DNA from: Liolophura sinensis
Taxonomy: Eukaryota; Mollusca; Polyplacophora; Chitonida; Chitonidae
Length of the DNA: 64,000 nt
Assembly (NCBI RefSeq): GCF_032854445.1
Contig: NC_088301.1
Span: forward strand, 58,106,512-58,170,511
Direction: 5' to 3'
The position numbers were made by a program, and so were the translations under genes. A model generated the notes under the pieces. The model made no database searches. It was given only the letters and a program-made list of their open reading frames with translations, and had not been told where the DNA came from. Below are positions 35,001 to 46,867 of this stretch, in pieces. How positions within the stretch are numbered: the first letter of the stretch is position 1; each line of letters starts with the position of its first letter.

Positions 35001-38000
35001 AGTTCTTAATGGAAACAGGTGCCATTTGTACCTCTGTAATCTCTGAGACAGGTAATGGATAGATTAATGTCAACAAAGGTTGTCTAACATTTTCCACAAG
35101 TGACATGACACTATTTTTACCTTTAACGACAGGAATTCGATCTCGAGACTCCCCATTTAACAGATCTTGTATGGTTCATTGTCATTACGTACATAAAACC
35201 ATTATAATAATGTATATCTACAATTATAATCGATATCATAAAGCTGAAACTAAATATCTAAATTAATTTTTTAATTCACACATTGTCATGTGTTTTCTCC
35301 TTTGTTTTTTAGATTTTAATCCATAATAATATTGCCCGAGGCGTAGAATTTATTCGCGGAAATAAGCAGAGCAGTGTTCGAGCTAAACGTGAGGTGATTC
35401 TGTGTGCTGGAACGATCTGTACGCCACAAATACTAATGCTTTCTGGCATTGGACATCGATACCACCTGCAGTCTCACAAGGTAATGTGCCTATATAGGGC
35501 GAAGTTATAGGCATGATATATGCATTTACTTTTGTGCCTGTTGGTTAGCTAAATATCCATTTCAAACATCGGTGATTGAATGGAAAAGGCATTAATTTGG
35601 TGTAACACACGTAAGATAAATATGTAGAAAATAATTTCAACTTTCAGATTGATGTAATTGCTGATTTACCCGTTGGTGACAATCTTCAAGATCATAATAC
35701 TTTTTTTGGGCTGGAGTTTGAAATTGACAAACCTTATGCTGCAATGATGTCCTCGCCAGAGTCAAAGGATTTGTACGACCGTCTTCGCATAGGTGAATAT
35801 ATTTAGCTGCACTATGTGTAACAATTTATTTCTCTTTAATTCACGTACAATATATATCTTGTTTTAGTTATGCAATTTAGTAAAAGTGTTATTTGGATGT
35901 AACCATTGACCTTAATATGTGACATATCCATTTTACTATCGTGATGTTCACTAATTGTTTGTCTTCAAGGTCCTATTGCGACAAATATCCTCGAGGCGAC
36001 CGCCCTTGTGCGCTCCGACCTTCAGGAGCCTGGAAACCCCAACCCTGATCTTCACCTTGTCCTGATAAGTGGGATGCTGGGAGCAGTAGAAAACTCATCT
36101 TTCCAAAGGAATACAGCCATGAAAGGCGAGGTACATCCTTTACATCGTAATTTTGATAGCCATGTTGTCTCTAATGAAAATTCTAATAACTGCAGGTTAA
36201 ACTTGTACTCTTGGCAATACACTAGTGATATTAATTGTGATCGGTTGATGGTATGTTTACTTTTGATTCCTTCGAGGGAAAATTTGCATTATTTGGACAT
36301 GATTTCATCATCTTTGTTGAATAGCAGGCAGTTGCACAGCTGCTAAGTTAACAAAAGTCAAAAAGTCTAAATGCTTTCCTTTAATAAAATTTAAATCTGC
36401 TTGATATAATAATATTCAAGGACATAAGTCGTACATGAAAATTGTATATGACATTACAGAGGTAATCGTCGCCTAAGACTATGGCTGTTAAGTGTTAATA
36501 ACTCTGTTTTATTTGAATAGTTTTGGGATGCAATGTTTGCTGGGAATGTGGGGAAGCATGGGTTTAATATTAACCCCTCCGTGACACATCCCCGAAGTAG
36601 AGGAAATATTAGACTCCAAAGTGCGGATCCTTTCCAGCATCCTCTGATTGATCACCAAACCTTAACCCATGAACAAGATATCAAAACGTTGATCGAAGGT
36701 AGGCCTTCGCTTTGCTGTTCCCAACACTGTAACAACATTCAACATTTATTGGTCGAAATTATCCTTATGCCTGAGATATGACGTTGCAAAGATTGATGTA
36801 CCTGCTGGGCTTTTTTTGTACTCATAAAGGATAATTTACTCGACAGTCGGTAGTTGTGTGCAATTCCATACAGCTCATCGTTGAATGGACTGTTGGTTCA
36901 CTGGCACACGACTTGCTCTAGAATTCATTATGTTATCCAAGATAGCCAAACCTAGGTGCGAAAATCAGCAAGTCAGTCAAACGTCAGTGAATTTGATGTA
37001 ATGAGAATGTCCGCTGAACGTGAGGTAAAATGAGACAGGGTAAATTGTTCTGTACCTATAAAAGTGGTCAGATCGCGTTGTCCAAGTCAAATGTAAATCA
37101 GTTATCGTACATACCACTATATTGTCATCTGAGTCATAAGAAAATACAATTTTTCCGTACCACTTTATATCATTTTCTACATTTTTTGTTCTGTATAATT
37201 TGTTCAGGTGTGAAGTTTATCCTCTCGCTGACCGACACCAAGCCGTTCAGGTCTGTTGGAGCAAGATGGACCGGTCGAGTGCTTCCAGGATACCAGAAGA
37301 CACCATTCACGGACGAGTATTGGGAGGAAGTGATCCGCACACTGACACACTACACTTATCACCCCGCTGGTACGTGTAAGATGGGCAGACCGGACGACCC
37401 CACAGCCGTTGTAGACCCAAAACTAAGGTGTGCATACAACATTAGGCAACGTTTCACTAAAGTTGTAGATCTTGCAGTTAATTGATCAGTCAGATTATGG
37501 TGTCGCTATATCCATGATGATCGTCGCTATATCCATTATGAACGTCCCTTTTGACATTTGTATGCTAACCGTCATCAATGGTCATCCAATAAGTTTGCCG
37601 TAATTCCACCCTTCAAAGATGTCGAGAAGACATGTTAAATGTTCCATGCATGTAGTCAAACTTAACTTTCATGCCACACAATCTCCAATTAAAATCACAC
37701 CAATTAAAGCCGAATATATAAAGAGAGCTCTCATTAATCACACCTAGATTTCTAATATATTCACGCAAAAATCCTCTTGGGGTTTTTCCTCATCACGATG
37801 AGTAACAATTCATTATCCCGCAATATTCTGAACAGAATAAGGTAAAGCTGTAGACAGGAATGTGATGTAGTGACGGTAGATATCTTGTAACATGTTAAAA
37901 CCAATGTCCTGTAGTGCCGTGAATACAGCTCCAACAGCACTTCGTGATTTATTGAGCTGATGGTCTTTTCGTACGGGTTAAAACCCTTCCTACTCTTCAA

Positions 38001-38215
38001 TCTAGGATGGCATGTCCGGCACTGAATGAAAAACGTAAGAGTCGTTAGTATTATTGGTTTTGTATTTTAGGGTGAAGGGTGTGGACAAGTTGCGAGTGGC
38101 AGATGCCTCCATTATGCCGGAAATCACCTCCGCTAATCTCAATGCCCCATGCGTGATGATTGGAGAGAAGGCGGCGGACTTAATCCGAGGACGAACGATC
38201 TCTCCCAAGCTGTAG
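31787..38215 (+). CDS. GMC-family FAD-dependent oxidoreductase, gene A (intact)
   Basis: Flavoenzyme of the glucose-methanol-choline family (choline/glucose-dehydrogenase-like), oxidising an alcohol group with FAD; substrate unknown. Eleven coding exons: 31787-31841, 32183-32391, 32543-32732, 32930-33058, 33190-33311, 33313-region intron, 35313-35480, 35648-35792, 35970-36130, 36521-36698, 37208-37427, 38071-38215; 1,722 nt, about 573 aa, no frame breaks, all introns GT-AG. Exons 1-2 join to give the Rossmann motif [18 protein letters not shown] with LLLEAGG. Exon 3 carries signature 1 ([12 protein letters not shown]), exon 6 signature 2 ([11 protein letters not shown]), exon 7 [11 protein letters not shown], exon 10 the catalytic-His block [11 protein letters not shown], and exon 11 the catalytic-Asn block SANLNAP. 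The ATG at 31787 is chosen because it gives an 18-codon first exon equal to that of gene B and follows an in-frame stop; an upstream exon cannot be excluded. No signal peptide is visible. Signature 1 has His where an aromatic residue is usual (NYNMHMRG). Confidence 0.92.
31955..32035. repeat. (TA)n microsatellite in gene A intron 1
   Basis: About 81 bases of uninterrupted TA repeat between exon 1 and exon 2 of gene A. Confidence 0.97.
33570..33656 (-). mobile_element. SINE head fragment in gene A intron 5
   Basis: Matches the tRNA-like head of the full SINE at 46868-47122: CGACCGCATTGGTGAGGGAC, TCCTGGGTCATTGCC, GCATTAGCCAC and GGCCCCC, against CGACCGCAATGGTGAGAGAC and following. Minus orientation, with the tail half absent. 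Confidence 0.65.
34060..34560. repeat. diverged tandem repeat in gene A intron 5
   Basis: Three related segments of about 170-200 bp follow each other. Each contains a TAATTAnnATCATAATTACC-like block and a phrase such as CCTTGAAACTGAAGCATACA or CCCTGAAACTTTGTGTATAT. Phrases of the type TTTTGTCCGTGCAACCA occur in many invertebrate interspersed repeats (recalled, not searched). Boundaries are approximate. Confidence 0.45.
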
Positions 38216-38433
38216 AGAAGCGTCTCGTTGTACCATGAAAATAGACCGAGAAGGTGTCCGCCAGTACTGGTTTGTGGGAATTCATGCAAATCACAGGCAA
38301 TTTCCATATACGCTGCAGGCTAAGCTGCAAAACGTGCCTACGAGCAAATGGGCGAAAAAAGAAATATGGCTTCATGATTATCAGGGAATGTAAGCAGGTA
38401 GTTGAATCACTGGTGGCTCCTGAAACAGTTTTG

Positions 38434-38439
38434 ATTAAA
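38434..38439 (+). terminator. possible polyadenylation signal of gene A
   Basis: An ATTAAA hexamer about 220 bases after the gene A stop codon. It is followed by an A run, so it may be chance. No AATAAA was seen in the first 400 bases. Confidence 0.25.
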
Positions 38440-38639
38440 AAAAAAATTGATTGTATCATGTCCAGCGGTGTACTATAATATATCTCAGATGTTTCCAATG
38501 CAATTACCCTGTTCGAAGATGTAATTAAAAAATATGACAGACTCAAATCTTCACAACAGTGTCGTCTTTATTACAATACAGATGTAGCTTTAGTATGGAC
38601 CAATGTTTATACCGTCTCAAACTCTAAATACACTTTTGA

Positions 38640-38745
38640 TTGACCGATTTTTGTGTAACGCCATACTCAAAGAGGTTTTCACTGTTAAACTGGCGATAAT
38701 TTTTATGTGCGGCGGAAACTGGAATGCCTAGTGTATCAGCCTTGG
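38640..38745 (-). mobile_element. degenerate SINE tail
   Basis: TTTGTGTAACGCCATACTCA and GTGCGGCGGAAACTGG resemble the decayed 3' half of the common SINE (minus orientation). Substitutions are frequent and no target duplication is visible. Confidence 0.4.
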
Positions 38746-40415
38746 GAAATTTTATGACAAACTTTTGATCGTGTATAGAAATGCCATGTTGGTGGAAGAT
38801 AGGTGGTCTTCAGCCAACGCAGCTTCCTGGTTTGGAGTCGACTAGGCCGATCCTTTGAAAGATACCCAAAACACTTTTAATTCACTTAGCCCAAATATTT
38901 TGGTTAATTATATTCACCGATGAAATGCATAGTGGAGGTTTGGTATTTTCACATTTTATTTTTAAGGTACAAACATGGCTTTACTTTCCATATTGTCATA
39001 TTATATATCTAATGAATTTTACAATTACGGTCGTTGATAATTGAGTACTGAGTGCAAGTTTACTTTGCTGGCGATTGTGAGCTTGTGGTTAGAGGTGCAA
39101 TGTCTAGCATTTATCAGTGCGATATCACTATTGAAACATTCGTTCTACATTTGAACTGAAAGGAAATTCTGCGTTTTCTCAAAATGTAATTTAAAACCAA
39201 AAATTACTACTACTACTACTACTACTAATAATAATAACAATAATAATGAAAGCAAACAATAACAGCGAATAAACATAGCCGTTTTGCTTGCCTTGTAGAT
39301 TAGATCACTATGAATACCCCCCTCACCACCCTCCCTCCACACGGCGTCACCTTCACAAATGTAATTGTCCGTGCTATAAACGTGTCACGTAGGTCTGTTA
39401 TTCTGACCTCCTTTTCGCACATATGTTCTACAAAATACCGGTGTATTAAGCTTTATACAGCGTGACAACAAACGTGCGGAGTCGAGCAACTCGGTTAATC
39501 AGTGAGAAGAGTCAAATTATATGTGACAAAACTGAGCTTGTACAGATGAGAATATCGAATTCATATTGTAATGAACCCTGCATGCCACGTTTACTACCTT
39601 CTTGGCATAGCTAAGCATGTAATAAGTGAAGAAATAAATGTATTTCATTTATTACATAGAATATACAGCATTTATACTACCAACTTGTTCTTGTATTGAC
39701 AATTTCACGTCCATGGCTGTCCCAAACGATGTATCCTGGTATTGAATTTATTCATTTGTCGGTTTAATTTTGAAGTTATTCTGCCGAGGTGTCTGCTCGA
39801 CTTTTGTATGTCATATTAAATCAAAAAACATAAAATCACGTCTATGATCTTGACCACAAGATCAACTTTTGTCAACAAATCTAATTTTTGATTACATGCT
39901 TTTGAAATATAATTACTCAAAGCAGTCATCTGAATGAAGAAATAGCAACTGCGATATAGAAAAGGTATTTGTCCAACTTTTGCTAAGCAAATTACCATTC
40001 AAAGACATTTTATATTTTATCGGTTTCGTTAAATTTCCCTTATCAATAGAAGCAGTCTTATATTGAACTAGCGATCATCCTACAACGCATTACTCATGCG
40101 GTTTATGCAGATGAACATTTACTTTCATTACCCATATCATTTTATATTTACTTTTGTAGACTTATGCTCTCCGTGTTACTTTTTTTATTTAGAATCACCG
40201 ATATGAAACATTGCATCGTGCATTGTATATATAACATTTTAAATAGGCCCTGGTGACTTCATACTTATTGAAACATCTGGATAAACTACGGATAGTATAG
40301 CTACAATCAGTTTGCATTATTCTAATACTGCATGGATACTAATAAACACATTAAATTCGTGGTTAATTAATATACAGAGCAGTCACGGCAGATATGTTCA
40401 GGCTCACTTCCCAAG

Positions 40416-40444
40416 TTTATTCTTTAAACTGTTTTATCTTTATT
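40416..40444 (-). terminator. polyadenylation signals of gene B
   Basis: Two AATAAA hexamers on the minus strand (reading 40444-40439 and 40421-40416) lie about 50 and 70 bases after the gene B stop codon at 40492-40494, a normal 3' UTR spacing. Confidence 0.55.
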
Positions 40445-40764
40445 TTCCGAAGCAGTCAGTTGAGACACCCGATGCTGTAGTTCCCCGAGGGTTAGAGATT
40501 TGACAGGAGTCCCTTCCTGTTAATCATGTCGGCAGCCTTCTCTGCAATCATTACACTGGGGGCATAGAGGTTCATAGAGGTAATCAGTGGCATGATGGAG
40601 GCATCGACCACGCGGAGTCTCTCTACACCTTTCACCCTGAAACAGAACACACTTATTCAAAATATGAAGTTTGAGCGCAGCTGTTCTTTAATTAACTGAA
40701 GTTTCCTTGATTCTGTGCTTTTCATTATCTGAGAGTGTTAGGCATTCTAATGTAACGTACACTG

Positions 40765-41060
40765 TCCTATTTTTGCATCCACCACAGTAGGGCTTGTGTA
40801 ACCTACACACACCTGTTTTGCATCCACCAAAGAAGGTTTAATGTAACGAACACTCACCTGTTTTACATCCACCACAGTAGGCTAGTGTAACCTACACTCA
40901 CCTGTTTTGCACCCACAATAGTAGGGCTAATGTAATGTACACTCACCTGTTTTGCATCCACCACAGTAGGCTACTGTAACGTACACTCACCTGTTTTGCA
41001 TCCACTACAGTAGGGCTAGTGCAATCTACACTTACCTCTTTTGCATCCATACCAGTAGTC
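40765..41060. repeat. tandem copies of a splice-donor junction in gene B intron 10
   Basis: About seven units of roughly 45 bp. On the minus strand each reads GTGGTGGATGCAAAACAG followed by GTGAGTGTA and a short linker containing TAGCCCTACT. The unit resembles the end of exon 10 plus its donor (GTGGTGGATCCACAACTTCG|GTAAGTGTA at 41095-41068), with which the array is continuous. Most units therefore keep a perfect CAG|GTGAGT donor sequence. Confidence 0.8.
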
Positions 41061-41469
41061 GAATCTTACACTTACCGAAGTTGTGGATCCACCACCGTTG
41101 TCGAGTCTTCCACCCGACCCATGCGGCATGTTCCCGAGGGGTGGTACGTCATAAAGGTTAAAGTTCGGACAAACTCCTCCCAATATTCATCCGTAAACGG
41201 TGTTTTTGTATACCCAGGAAGGATTCGGGCTGTAAACCGAGCTCCTATATCCTTCATCGGTTTCGTTTGTCCAAACTTCAGCATAAACTTAATGCCTGTG
41301 AACAAAATACGCGGCGCTATAAACAATTTCTCTATATTTTTACAATATCGAAATGACTGTGGTCATACTAATTAGCCACACGTGAATGATGTATCACTGT
41401 GAGGAGTTCAATTACAACAGCATTTGTGATTTAAGAGGTACACTCTCCGCTTTACACTAATCTTTCTGG

Positions 41470-41580
41470 ATGTCTCCATCCATAGACCTAACCGCCGTCA
41501 TGTAAGTAAATAGTTCGTAAATACCAGTACTGCGTTACACTACAATGAAATAAATGTATCAATAAATCAGTTAATCAATC
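41470..41580 (+). mobile_element. degenerate SINE tail in gene B intron 9
   Basis: CCATAGACCTAACCGCCGTC, ATGTAAGTAAATAGTTCGTA and an AATAAATGTATCAATAAATC tail match the 3' part of the degenerate SINE at 1755-1930. Confidence 0.45.
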
Positions 41581-43069
41581 TGACCCCTAGGCCGTTTCGT
41601 AATTGTTAACATTCAAAAAATTCAAACGAGAAATCCTTTACAGTTTAGCAATTTCGGTGTCCATATATCGTCATCAGTTTCGAAACCGTTGTCCCTTAAA
41701 GTGTGAAACAGAGAAGTGGTAGAATGAGCGCTCATCACCTGCTACGAGGGTTCTGACATCATCTGGGTGTGACAAGGCCTTATGGTTGATTTCGGGATGA
41801 GAAGTGGGATGTGCGTCCCTTAGTCTGATTGTACCACGGCTCTTTGGATGCGTCACTCCAATGTTGACGCTGAAGCCGTGTTTTCCAAGATTATCAGCGA
41901 ACATGACATCCCATATCTAAATAAGCAGACCAAAAGCAGCATGTAAATGTAAGACTTGTACGATGGAGGGTACGACAAGATCTTATATAGAGCCAGAGGA
42001 TGCAGATATTACATCCACAATAATATGGATTTCGAGATGACTGTTAATTTATGATTTATTTATTCCCCACCTCATCTTTCATTCCAGTGATGACTTTCAA
42101 TCTGGACTCCTCACCGGCTCCATACAAAGAACAAAGGTTTATAATGCTTATGTCCGGGTTTGGATTTCCAGGATCTTGAACATCGGTCCGAATCAATCCG
42201 ACCGCGTCCAGTATATTTGTCGCTCGGGGTCCTTTGTAAAACAAACACAGATGACATTGGCCTAGACAAACCTTTGAATGAGTCACAGTTCATTCTAAAG
42301 CTTACAAACAAAATAATTTGTTTAAAAGCATGTGTTAGGAAATAAAGTATACATGATTAAATCCACAAATGTACCTCCTACGGATTTTCGGTACCACATT
42401 CATTGTATGCTTAATTTACGATAGTCCTGTCAGTGTTGGTCAACTGTGGCGTAATTCTTCATAAACCTTCTTACCTGCTCGTATTTTGTCGTATCGGTCG
42501 ATATTAGCCTGGGAGTCGAAGTCCTTCGGTAAAGCAGCGTATGGTTTATCAATTTCAAACTCTATCCCTACCACCCCTACATGGTCTTGGAGGTTGTCTC
42601 CCACAGGAAGGTCGGCGATCACCTCTATCTAAACAGAACATTGATCAGCTAATTTGTAATTTTGGTATAACGGTAATAAGGTAAAGGCAGAGCAAATAAT
42701 GTATTATGTATTATCTTATGCACTACACAAAGGTTTGTTAAATGTCAATGAAGTAGTAAAAGACAAATCTAGATGCTATGCTTTTGCTCAATAAACCAAC
42801 AAACGAAATCTATGACAGTTTTAATTCATTGTCTACATCAGCGACTGTACAACACACTACAACCTGACATCCAGGTGAGATATTATAGAAGTTTCACGTC
42901 CCCTTTCTTTAACATGAATACCTTTTTTCAACGGAGACGTTCCTGAATAATTTATATTTAATAACTGAGAGAAAATTACCCTTTTGAAATACATGCAATG
43001 AAGTCTTTTTATCACATCATGCAGTTTGAGAGACTCACCCACCTCATCAGTTACGTGAACAAGATTAAT

Positions 43070-43543
43070 GGAGAAGAAAACATAAAAATGACGCCAAAAT
43101 CAGATGAAAGAGCGTCAAAACTTATTTGCAAATATGGTCTTTAATATTTTTTTGGATTTTTTTCAAGAGAAAGGGTATTTAAAAAATTTTTGTATGGTGG
43201 ATATTTGGGAACAACTTTTGGTATTTATTTTTGTTGCATAATAATGTTCTAAATAAGGATGTGGTGCTTGTCTAGTAAATTTATTTGAATGTAAATTTGG
43301 CTATTTATATCAAAACATATGCATTTAACCTAAACTATGATAATATTTATGAACATATTAAAAAAAACAAATTCTAGTGCAAAAATATATATTTAACCTG
43401 TGTTACATCCTCATTTATGACAAAAATACGTTCCAGTGTCCTTTTCTCCTTAAGGAAAAATCGTAAAAAATATTGAATGCCACATTTCAGAATAACTTTT
43501 CGCACTCTTTCATCTGAACTTTATGTCATTTTTAAGTTTTCTC
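43070..43543. mobile_element. long-TIR MITE in gene B intron 6
   Basis: About 80 bp at the left (GGAGAAGAAAACATAAAAAT, CAGATGAAAGAGCG...) and the reverse complement of the right end (GGAGAAAACTTAAAAATGAC, CAGATGAAAGAGTGCG...) pair as an imperfect terminal inverted repeat around an AT-rich core with further inverted segments. There is no coding capacity. A diverged relative lies at 15850-16282. Confidence 0.6.
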
Positions 43544-44394
43544 CACCTTTGAATAAACAAGCAATGTATTGTCGTGTGTGTAAAGTATCAGCGTAAGCTT
43601 GTCTCGGATTTGCATGAATGACAGTTGCCTACCCCGAAGGATCTGAGATGGTCGGCCGGGCCTATCCCAGACAACATGAGCAGCTGAGCGGAACCCACGG
43701 CTCCACCACACAGGACGATCTCCTGGCGTGCCCTCACCGTGTATGTCTGTCGGGTCGAGGTACGCACGTACTCCACGGCGCGTGCAATCTTGTTGTCCGT
43801 AATAACCTTCACCGGAAACCATGAAAATTTATTGTGCGTCATTATTCCTAGTTCATATATTTCAGGATGTGATTTGTCATTTTTTGCACACGTTTTCGCC
43901 ACCATAAGTGTACTTCAGTATCTCTACCATGAATGAAACCATCATTTTTTGTTTTGTATATTTTGTTGTTTTGACGGGTAATCAGGTTGAATAACTAAGC
44001 ATCAACAAACAAGCAAAAATCCTAAATTACTGTTATTAACTGTGACAAGGGTAAGTAATATGACAAACTGAATTTATATTATATTATCAGGCTTATCTCA
44101 CCAATAAACTGTGGACATGGTGATGAAAATATATATTTCCCAGCCGTCTTTGTCTGGATACGCTTGGGGTTTACCACACTATATACTATATCACTGCTGT
44201 ATAGCCTACCTTAGTCACGTGACAATGGGTAACCACGTGGAGGTTATCTCTCCCTAAAGCCGGTCTTAGAAAGACCTCACTAGAGCTTTGTCTGACCCCG
44301 TCCCCAATGTTAGACTGTACCACCATAAAACCTGCAACAGCGATCAATGTTCTATGCAGGACAACAGTATTTTTGCAACATGAAAACTCGGGGT

Positions 44395-44520
44395 ATGTCC
44401 TACAAAATCGGATTATTACAAAACTGGCAGAAAAGATGATGGCGATTGTCAACTTTGTAAGAAAGAAAGGGAAACCATGGAACATTTATTTTTCCAGTGT
44501 GAAATAGTTAAAAGATAAGA
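44395..44520 (+). pseudogene. LINE reverse-transcriptase C-terminal zinc-finger remnant
   Basis: The plus-strand frame at 44423-44518 reads DGDCQLCKKERETMEHLFFQ and then CEIVKR before a stop. The pattern C-x2-C-x(n)-E-T-x-E-H-L-F-F-x-C is the zinc-binding domain found just after the reverse transcriptase of many LINEs. The rest of the element is not recognisable. It lies inside intron 4 of gene B, in the orientation opposite to that gene. Confidence 0.6.
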
Positions 44521-44919
44521 TTTGAAGATGGATAAAGCAGGAGTGCAACTTCACGTGCAAAATTAACAATGCTATAGTAAATCTAGGCTTATCCAACGAA
44601 GAAAAATAATAAACTTTGTTTGAGACAAAAAGCCTAAGTAAACAAATAATTGAGTACTTTAGAATGGAAGAATATATTGCCAAACAATGGGGAAGGAACC
44701 TGAATTAAAAACAAATGAGTACCAGCTATAATGTATTGAAAGAGCAAACAAATGTATAAAAATGCGAGGGGATGTGAAAGCAAAGCTTGTAAGTTTGACT
44801 TTTACCAGGAAGAGTGTTTCTACATTGCAACATCATTCAATTTTAAAATTTTGCTGTCATGAAAATCTGTAAGAATTGTCAGACGCAAAGATCTGATTAA
44901 CGATTTCAGGCTGCAGGTG

Positions 44920-45320
44920 CAGGAATGTATATCTATGCAATTACGTGTAACAAGACGCCAAAAGTATAGGAATGTATAGCTATGTAATTACGTGTAACAA
45001 GGCGCCAAAAAGTATAGGAATGTATAGCTATGCAATTACGTGTAACAAGACGCCAAGAAATAAAAGTGTAGGAATGTATAGCTACGCAATTGCGTGTAAC
45101 AAGACGCCAGCAAAGAAAACCGTAGGAATGTAGCTATACAATTACGTGTAACAAGAAGCCTACAAATAAAAGTGTAGGAATGTAAAGTTGTGCAATTACG
45201 TGAAACAAGACGCCAACAGATAAAAGTGTGGGAATGTATAGCTATGAAATCGTGTGTAATAAGTGTAGGAATGTCCAGCTATGCAATTACGTGTAACAAG
45301 ACGCCAACAAATAAACCAAA
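44920..45320. repeat. tandem repeat in gene B intron 4
   Basis: About eight units of roughly 48-58 bp containing GTAGGAATGTATAGCTATGC, AATTACGTGTAACAAGACGC and a variable CAACAAATAAAA spacer. Length variation between units is confined mostly to the spacer. Confidence 0.88.
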
Positions 45321-46867
45321 ACCGCCAACATCACGACACACATCAAATTCTCTGTAATGCACAGGTAATATAATTCACATAGCCAAATGTTTTTTTCATC
45401 TAGGGTGAACGTTAACATAATAAAAAAAACAATAAGGAAGCAAGAAACTAGCTCTCAATAGGAGATTTCACTAAAAATAAAAGTTTTCAATGTTGGGAGT
45501 AATTTTAGAGTAAATAATATATATCCGTTTTTTTATTCTTTTTTCACATTACATCACTAGACGATACAAACGTTTTTTACCCAAATGATTTGGGCCGTTG
45601 CAGTCCGTTTCCGGATATCCCATGGCTTCTCCGGCTTGAACAAACACTTGGGAGAAAGGTGTCATTCTAGCTTCACTCACTATCATTGGGCCGTCATTAC
45701 CGCGGGTAATCTGCCAACATTGGTAGTACACATCAATATCAAGTGATTTACAAAATCTGTGGCATAAGTTCAACATCTGATCAGGTAAACGGTAACAAAA
45801 ATTTCTAGACAGTAAATAGCTTAAAAAGGCAAAAAACAGCTAAAAACAACTAAATCCGATGCATGTAAATTGGAACTGCAGGTGAAATTGTATTTCTTAT
45901 ACAAACCCGAGTCAGCGTAGTTTTCTCACAAGGCAACGTTCAGATTTTTTAAAGTAAGGAAGGACATCAGCGTAACCCACCCTGTACAGCCCATGTTCTT
46001 CCAGGTGTCGAAGTCGTGCGGCGTGCCTCGCATGAACATCATGTAGTTGATGGAGCCAGAACCTCCAGTATCTTTCCACGGGAATGTTACAAATCTACGA
46101 AATAGAGGTGTTTGATAGAAGATAAACCATTCGGACACTGAATAAGACATTTTTCAAAAATGCTGAAGAACGGAAAACTATAGATACAGCTCTTATGTCA
46201 GAATCAGAGATATTCGATCACAATGTTAAGTTTTTTACAGTCCAATGTAAAACAAGAGAAAATAAACAGATGCACAATCACAATTGTTTGATCAAATGCC
46301 ACGCCTTGGACTGTTATGGCATAGCAACTATATTAAGGAGTGTGTTGCCGTTAATGGACAGAAGCTCTCCAATGCTCTAGGTAAATAAATTCATATGACG
46401 AAGTAAAATGAATTATAAAATTCATAAGTACTTTGTTATAAAGGCAAATATAAATATTTTATTTGATGTCACCTGAGATAATAAATTACAAGATAGACAG
46501 ATTGTGATTACATGATTCTTGTATGCCTTGAATGCATTTTCTTGGGGAACGCCTTTATATTTCCAGTCGTAGTCAGTCATTTGCACATGTGGGGCTTTCC
46601 CTGGCACGGCTATTTTCCGGTATTTCACGGTCATCCCCACCGGCTTCGAGCAGCAGCACGGTGCGGAATGGATTCTCTGAGAGTCGGGCGGCCAGAACAC
46701 ACCCACATGCACCTGCACCAACTGAAAAAATTATATAAATCGTTCAATGCATGGTTACTGCTGTTTAGGAAAGAATCTCCACTTTGTATATTCATCTCTC
46801 AACTCTTTTTTTCTTCAAATCATAAACTCAAAATACTACATGTTTAAACAGATATGGAATTTCACGT

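Larger units (their letters stand above)
38216..40491. other. intergenic gap between convergent genes A and B
   Basis: Holds the 3' flanks of both genes, a degenerate SINE tail (about 38640-38745), a short dispersed repeat (38783-38830), a (TAC/TAA)n run near 39207-39245 and no recognisable gene. Candidate poly(A) hexamers: ATTAAA at 38434-38439 for gene A; AATAAA on the minus strand at 40439-40444 and 40416-40421 for gene B. Confidence 0.55.

Noticed and set aside
46422-46721. Separate 99-codon gene on the minus strand
   Set aside because: It is gene B exon 2 read in the frame after the extra base; it belongs to the GMC gene.
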